In this document: positions 60,900 through 64,000 of the stretch, in pieces | How the letters are laid out: each line of letters opens with the position of its first letter | Position numbering within the stretch: the stretch's first letter is position 1 | Assembly: GCA_963675655.1 (NCBI GenBank) | Contig: OY776489.1 | Coordinates: 2,480,001 to 2,544,000 of the forward strand | Direction: 5' to 3' | Source: CAXXOK01 sp963675655 | Lineage (GTDB): Bacteria; Bacillota; Clostridia; Christensenellales; Aristaeellaceae | DNA length: 64,000 nucleotides | Translations under genes and position numbers: made by a program | The notes under the pieces: generated by a model | Databases searched by the model: none | The model's input: only the letters and a program-made list of their open reading frames with translations | Told to the model about the DNA's origin: nothing

Positions 60900-60969
60900 A
60901 ACCGCGCCTCCTGCTGTTTAATCGTCGGTGTGTTTGCAGCGATGAGAAATACGCTTTGATGATAAATGT

Positions 60970-60999
60970 ATTATATGGGCAGCAAGAAAGCACTGTCAA
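60970..60999 (-). promoter_or_regulatory. Promoter of the duplicated-domain secreted protein
   Basis: On the minus strand TTGACA (60999-60994) and TATAAT (60975-60970) match consensus perfectly with an 18-base spacer, about 70 bases before the start codon. Confidence 0.78.
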
Positions 61000-61421
61000 T
61001 TGATGCTTCTATAAACATAAACATTTAGAACAGTTTTTTATATTGATCCTATTATTCTCCTATCCGTGTACATCAGGTAATGCACAATCTAGGGCGCATA
61101 GGGTATCACTGGGTGCCTGTACAATAGAGGAATGTTCCTGCGTACAAGAGAGCAGTTCATTTAAGCTTTACCCATCCTGTTATATGGATATAAAGCACTC
61201 CAGCCTTATGCATCAGGTGGTTGCAGGACTGGAGTGTGTTTGTTACGCTAGGTTTTTCAGTTTCAAAGGTTGAGCGAGTAATGCTGCCGGAGAACGCAAA
61301 GAGAACCCGCCGCTGGTATATCACAGAATGCTGAAGAGCTATATGGCTTGCAATTAAGAAACGCTGTTGGTATAGAATACGCCGTGCCAATAATAAAAAT
61401 CAAGCATACTCATTGTGGCCG
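61000..61421. other. Intergenic region upstream of the secreted-protein gene
   Basis: Besides the promoter above, the stretch contains CACTCCAG (61196-61203) and CTGGAGTG (61229-61236), an inverted repeat that on the minus strand is followed by CTTTAT and may end ilvD-type transcripts. No protein-coding frame with a ribosome site is seen. Confidence 0.45.
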
Positions 61422-63200
61422 TTACGCCTCATCCGGCGTGAAATCGTTACGTGAAAAGGAATCGGCATTGGTACGGATGGCGCCGCCTTGCATTGGGGAA
61501 GCAGCCAACTGGGTATATACACCGAGTACCCCCTGCATATATTTGGGGGGATGATGAGGGGCTTTGGCTTTTCGTTCGGACAGGATAACATCAATTTCCT
61601 CCGAGCTTTTCCGCTCGCCCAATATACCAACGACTGCCAGCGTCCGGTTGGGAATATCCAGCTCGATCAAGTCATCTTCCTGTATATACGCAATCGGCCC
61701 GCCTTCTGCAGCTTCGGGGCTTACATGCCCGATGGCGGGCCCGCGGGTGGCTCCGGAAAAACGGCCGTCGGTAATTAATGCGATCTTGCTTCCTAAGATG
61801 GGATCGCTGGCGATAGCCTCGGTCGTATAAAACATTTCCGGCATACCACTGCCTTTTGGCCCTTCAAAACGAATAATCACCGCGTCGCCTGCCTGAATTT
61901 TCCCATGCAGCACGGCATCCAACGCATCTTCTTCCCTGTCAAACGGGCGCGCGCGCAGAACTGCATGAAACATTTCCGGCGGTACGGCGCTGTGTTTTAC
62001 CACGCAGCCCTCAGGAGCAAGATTGCCGTGTAATACGGCGATAGCGCCTTCGCTGCCCAGCGGACGATCCACAGGGCGGATGACATCGGCAGCAGAAAGG
62101 CCGTATGGGGCAAGCGATTTTTCGCAGTTTGCAAAGTAGCCCTGTTCTTCCAGTACTTCTATATTCTGCGCAATGGTGCGGCCTGTAACCGTAAGTGCGT
62201 CCATATGTAGTATGGTTTTTAACTCCCGGCACAACCGGGGCACGCCGCCTGCGTAATGGAAAAATTCGGCGGGGTAACGCCCCGCGGGACGAATATTCGC
62301 CAGCCACTTTGCATGCCGGTTAACGCGATCAAAATCACCGCCATCCAGTATAAAACCAAACTCCGCAGCGATAGCAGGCAAGTGAAGCAATGCGTTCGTG
62401 CTGCCGGAAATGGCTGCGTGGAGCATAACCGCGTTCTCAAAACTCTCCCGGGTAACAATTTTCCGCGGGGTAAGGCTATCCCTTGCTAATTGCATAGCTG
62501 TTATTCCGGCCTGCGTGGCTGCTTGCTGCAACTCGTCGCCCGTTGCGGGTAAAAGTGCTGTGCCCGGAAGAGCCAAACCAAGCGCTTCGGCCATAATTTG
62601 CATCGTACAGGCAGTGCCCATAAAGCTGCATGCACCGCAGGAAGGACAGGCGGATAATTTGTATTCGTTTAGCTTTTCGGGGGTGATTTCCCCGCGCTGC
62701 GCCAGGGCTTCGTATTTACCAATCTGTTCCAGTGTCAGCAGGTCGGGGCCGGCTTTCATCACCCCGCCGGGTAAAAGAACTGCGGGTATATCCAGCCGCC
62801 CGATCGCCATGAGCTGTGCGGGTATGGACTTATCACAGCTTGCAATAAACACTGCGCCGTCAAACCCGGTTGCGCGGCCGTGAATTTCCATTAAATTGGC
62901 AAGCGTATCCCGGCTGGCTAAAGAGTAATTGATGCCGTCATGCCCCTGTGCCATGCCGTCGCAGATGTCGGTAGCAAAATAACGCGCCGCTTTGCCACCT
63001 GCGCTGTTTACAGCGAGGGTTGCCGATTGTACCAGCGTAAATAAGTGTGCGCTGCCCGGATGGCTGTCGCCAAATGTGCTTTCAATTAAAATTTGCGGTT
63101 TTTCCAAATCCTCCACACGCCAGCCCATGCCGATTCGAAGCGAATCCATTTCGGGAGAAAGAGACCGTATTTGCTGGCTGTGCAATGTATTACGATGCAA
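61422..63200 (-). CDS. Dihydroxy-acid / sugar-acid dehydratase (IlvD/Edd family)
   Basis: A 592-residue iron-sulfur dehydratase of the IlvD/Edd superfamily, which removes water from branched 2,3-dihydroxy acids or sugar acids. Visible motifs are FGDSHPGSAHL, ICDGMAQGHDGINYSLASRD, IASCDKSIPAQLMA with a cluster cysteine, ACPSCGACSFMGTACTM with another, and SDGRFSGATRGPAIGH-like ITDGRFSGATRGPAIGHVSPEA. The ACTM variant and the LRIGMGWRVEDLEKPQILIES start resemble non-canonical members, so a sugar-acid substrate is as likely as isoleucine/valine synthesis; no other ilv genes are nearby. A TTG start at 63200 is used because GGAG lies nine bases before it and the following residues match relatives. 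Confidence 0.88.
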   Translation of the reverse strand: MHRNTLHSQQIRSLSPEMDSLRIGMGWRVEDLEKPQILIESTFGDSHPGSAHLFTLVQSATLAVNSAGGKAARYFATDICDGMAQGHDGINYSLASRDTLANLMEIHGRATGFDGAVFIASCDKSIPAQLMAIGRLDIPAVLLPGGVMKAGPDLLTLEQIGKYEALAQRGEITPEKLNEYKLSACPSCGACSFMGTACTMQIMAEALGLALPGTALLPATGDELQQAATQAGITAMQLARDSLTPRKIVTRESFENAVMLHAAISGSTNALLHLPAIAAEFGFILDGGDFDRVNRHAKWLANIRPAGRYPAEFFHYAGGVPRLCRELKTILHMDALTVTGRTIAQNIEVLEEQGYFANCEKSLAPYGLSAADVIRPVDRPLGSEGAIAVLHGNLAPEGCVVKHSAVPPEMFHAVLRARPFDREEDALDAVLHGKIQAGDAVIIRFEGPKGSGMPEMFYTTEAIASDPILGSKIALITDGRFSGATRGPAIGHVSPEAAEGGPIAYIQEDDLIELDIPNRTLAVVGILGERKSSEEIDVILSERKAKAPHHPPKYMQGVLGVYTQLAASPMQGGAIRTNADSFSRNDFTPDEA

Positions 63201-63580
63201 TAGTAATCACTCCAATATATAGCGCATTGCAAACCTGTCTGCTGGATCAAGGCAGGAAAAGCGTCTTTGAAACCAGTATAAGCGGTATGCGGTGTGGCGG
63301 CAAGGGGATAAGCGCAAAAAATGCGGTAACATGCTGTACGCAAGGCAATATTACCGCTGTTAATAGCGTGAAAAGAGAAGAATTACGCTTCGTAGGTGGT
63401 ACTGCGGTTGAACGAAAGCTGTCTGTTGTATTGACGTACCAAAGGGGCTGTTCTTTATTTACCAAGAAATCTCCTCAATATTCTCCTGCTATCAGGAATG
63501 CGAAGGCACTGATACAACCTGCGTCCGGTAGAATGTGAAGCCGGTGAATCCGGCCGTGCTGCTTTAGCGGTTGCCATCAC
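63201..63580. other. Upstream region of the dehydratase gene
   Basis: No gene is recognised in this stretch. GCGGTAA (63323) and TTACCGC (63351) form an inverted repeat that might be an operator or RNA stem for the minus-strand gene. A T-box-like string at 63394-63407 lies on the opposite strand and lacks the remaining T-box parts. Confidence 0.45.
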
Positions 63581-63625
63581 AAAACCAGCGCCGGAAAAGG
63601 AAGTTCTTCCGGCGCTGGTTTTATT
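63581..63625. terminator. Two-way terminator
   Basis: AAAACCAGCGCCGGAA (63581-63596) pairs perfectly with its complement (63607-63622) over a 10-base loop, followed by TTTTATT. On the minus strand it ends transcripts of the small membrane protein gene. Confidence 0.85.
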
Positions 63626-63700
63626 GGTTTTTCCGTACTTCCATGTTGATGGTAAAAGTTAGCGGATATAACAAGCATATCCTAGCCCATGCAGAGTGGA

Positions 63701-63922
63701 TTACTGTATAGCAGCTAAAACGAAGAATACGATACCGGCGATTCCAACAATCCCAGCCATCACTAATGACAGAGTAAGCGCAGTCTTGTCGGTCGTCTTT
63801 TTCCCCAGCTTCATCTTGACCAGCTTAATCAACCCCGGGGATTTTTTCAGCGCCAGTCCACCAACGACCAGCATGTAAATGATACACAATAGTCCGCCAA
63901 GTGCCCAACCGTTCATAACCAT
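63701..63922 (-). CDS. Small membrane protein with two helices
   Basis: A 73-residue protein with two hydrophobic helices (LGGLLCIIYMLVVGGLAL and LTLSLVMAGIVGIAGIVFFVLAA) joined by a strongly basic loop (KKSPGLIKLVKMKLGKKTTDK), predicted to place both ends outside. The family is not recognised. AAGGAAGGGG lies next to the start; either the ATG at 63922 or the one at 63916 could be used. It has its own terminator downstream, which supports a real gene. Confidence 0.6.
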   Translation of the reverse strand: MVMNGWALGGLLCIIYMLVVGGLALKKSPGLIKLVKMKLGKKTTDKTALTLSLVMAGIVGIAGIVFFVLAAIQ

Positions 63923-64000
63923 ACCCCTTCCTTTTATAAACTATCACAGCGCCTGTAAAGGCAGCTGTTACAACACTTTACTCCAGCCCCTTGCGGATGC

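Noticed and set aside
63394..63407. T-box-like string AGGTGGTACTGCGG on the plus strand
   Set aside because: It matches the T-box core at 12 of 14 positions, but the complementary antiterminator arm and a nearby terminator are missing and no plus-strand gene follows; the adjacent dehydratase gene is on the other strand.
1..64000. CRISPR arrays, insertion sequences, integrase or phage genes
   Set aside because: No regularly spaced direct repeats, transposase motifs, integrases or phage structural genes were seen on either strand.

Overview
The window looks like a chromosomal segment from a fermentative, anaerobic, Clostridia-like Firmicute, probably host- or gut-associated. The basis is strong AGGAGG-type ribosome sites, many ABC importers for sugars, peptides and nucleosides, a YesM/YesN-type two-component system, Rex redox control, an Nfn-type transhydrogenase, iron alcohol dehydrogenases and an HPr-like protein. 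No rRNA, tRNA, CRISPR array, insertion sequence or phage module is visible. Species cannot be assigned from sequence reading alone. Three of the four substrate-binding proteins have Sec signals without a lipobox cysteine, which is unusual for a monoderm.

Layout. (1) 1-2632: tail of a sugar ABC importer (two permeases, the first cut by the window edge) and an L-cysteine desulfidase-like protein. (2) 2749-7626: a decayed stretch, then a secreted VWA protein, a family 4 glycosyltransferase and a zinc-phospholipase-like protein. (3) 7851-13829, minus strand: NfnAB-like transhydrogenase, an iron alcohol dehydrogenase with a good Rex operator in its upstream region, and an overlapping rex-lysR pair. 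(4) 14126-23133: sensor kinase and AraC-type response regulator, a sugar ABC importer, then Nif3-like, esterase and DUF3237 proteins. (5) 23231-31605: LacI regulator, a second sugar importer behind a promoter overlapped by a LacI-type operator, an SGNH esterase, and a P-loop kinase paired with a GH13 glycoside phosphorylase. (6) 31781-34938, minus strand: arsR, ACR3 and a CoA-disulfide reductase-rhodanese fusion. (7) 35173-37205, minus strand: an unknown membrane protein and a class C beta-lactamase-like hydrolase. (8) 37775-46208: HAD, RpiR regulator, MBL hydrolase, a complete Dpp/Opp-type peptide importer and a metallophosphoesterase. (9) 46558-57764: a twelve-gene operon under a GntR/HutC regulator. 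(10) 58196-63922: a membrane-anchored beta-helix protein, an HPr-like protein, a duplicated-domain secreted protein, an IlvD/Edd dehydratase and a small membrane protein.

The most promising undescribed system is region 9. It joins a BMP-type nucleoside importer to a cysteine hydrolase, a PfkB nucleoside-type kinase, a nucleoside phosphorylase, an iron alcohol dehydrogenase, stand-alone TrpA-like and TrpF-like enzymes (no other trp genes present) and a BtpA/SgcQ protein. The TrpF-like protein keeps its Cys and Asp catalytic pair. The TrpA-like protein keeps its first catalytic Glu and the phosphate-binding glycines but has Glu in place of the second Asp. This suggests catabolism of an imported ribosyl compound through phosphorylation, Amadori-type isomerisation and retro-aldol cleavage; that pathway is inference. 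A candidate HutC/NagR-type operator lies just before the regulator gene.

A recurring layout feature is a strong hairpin directly after a substrate-binding-protein gene and before its permease or ATPase genes (19100, 25812, 48527), which would let the binding protein be made in excess.
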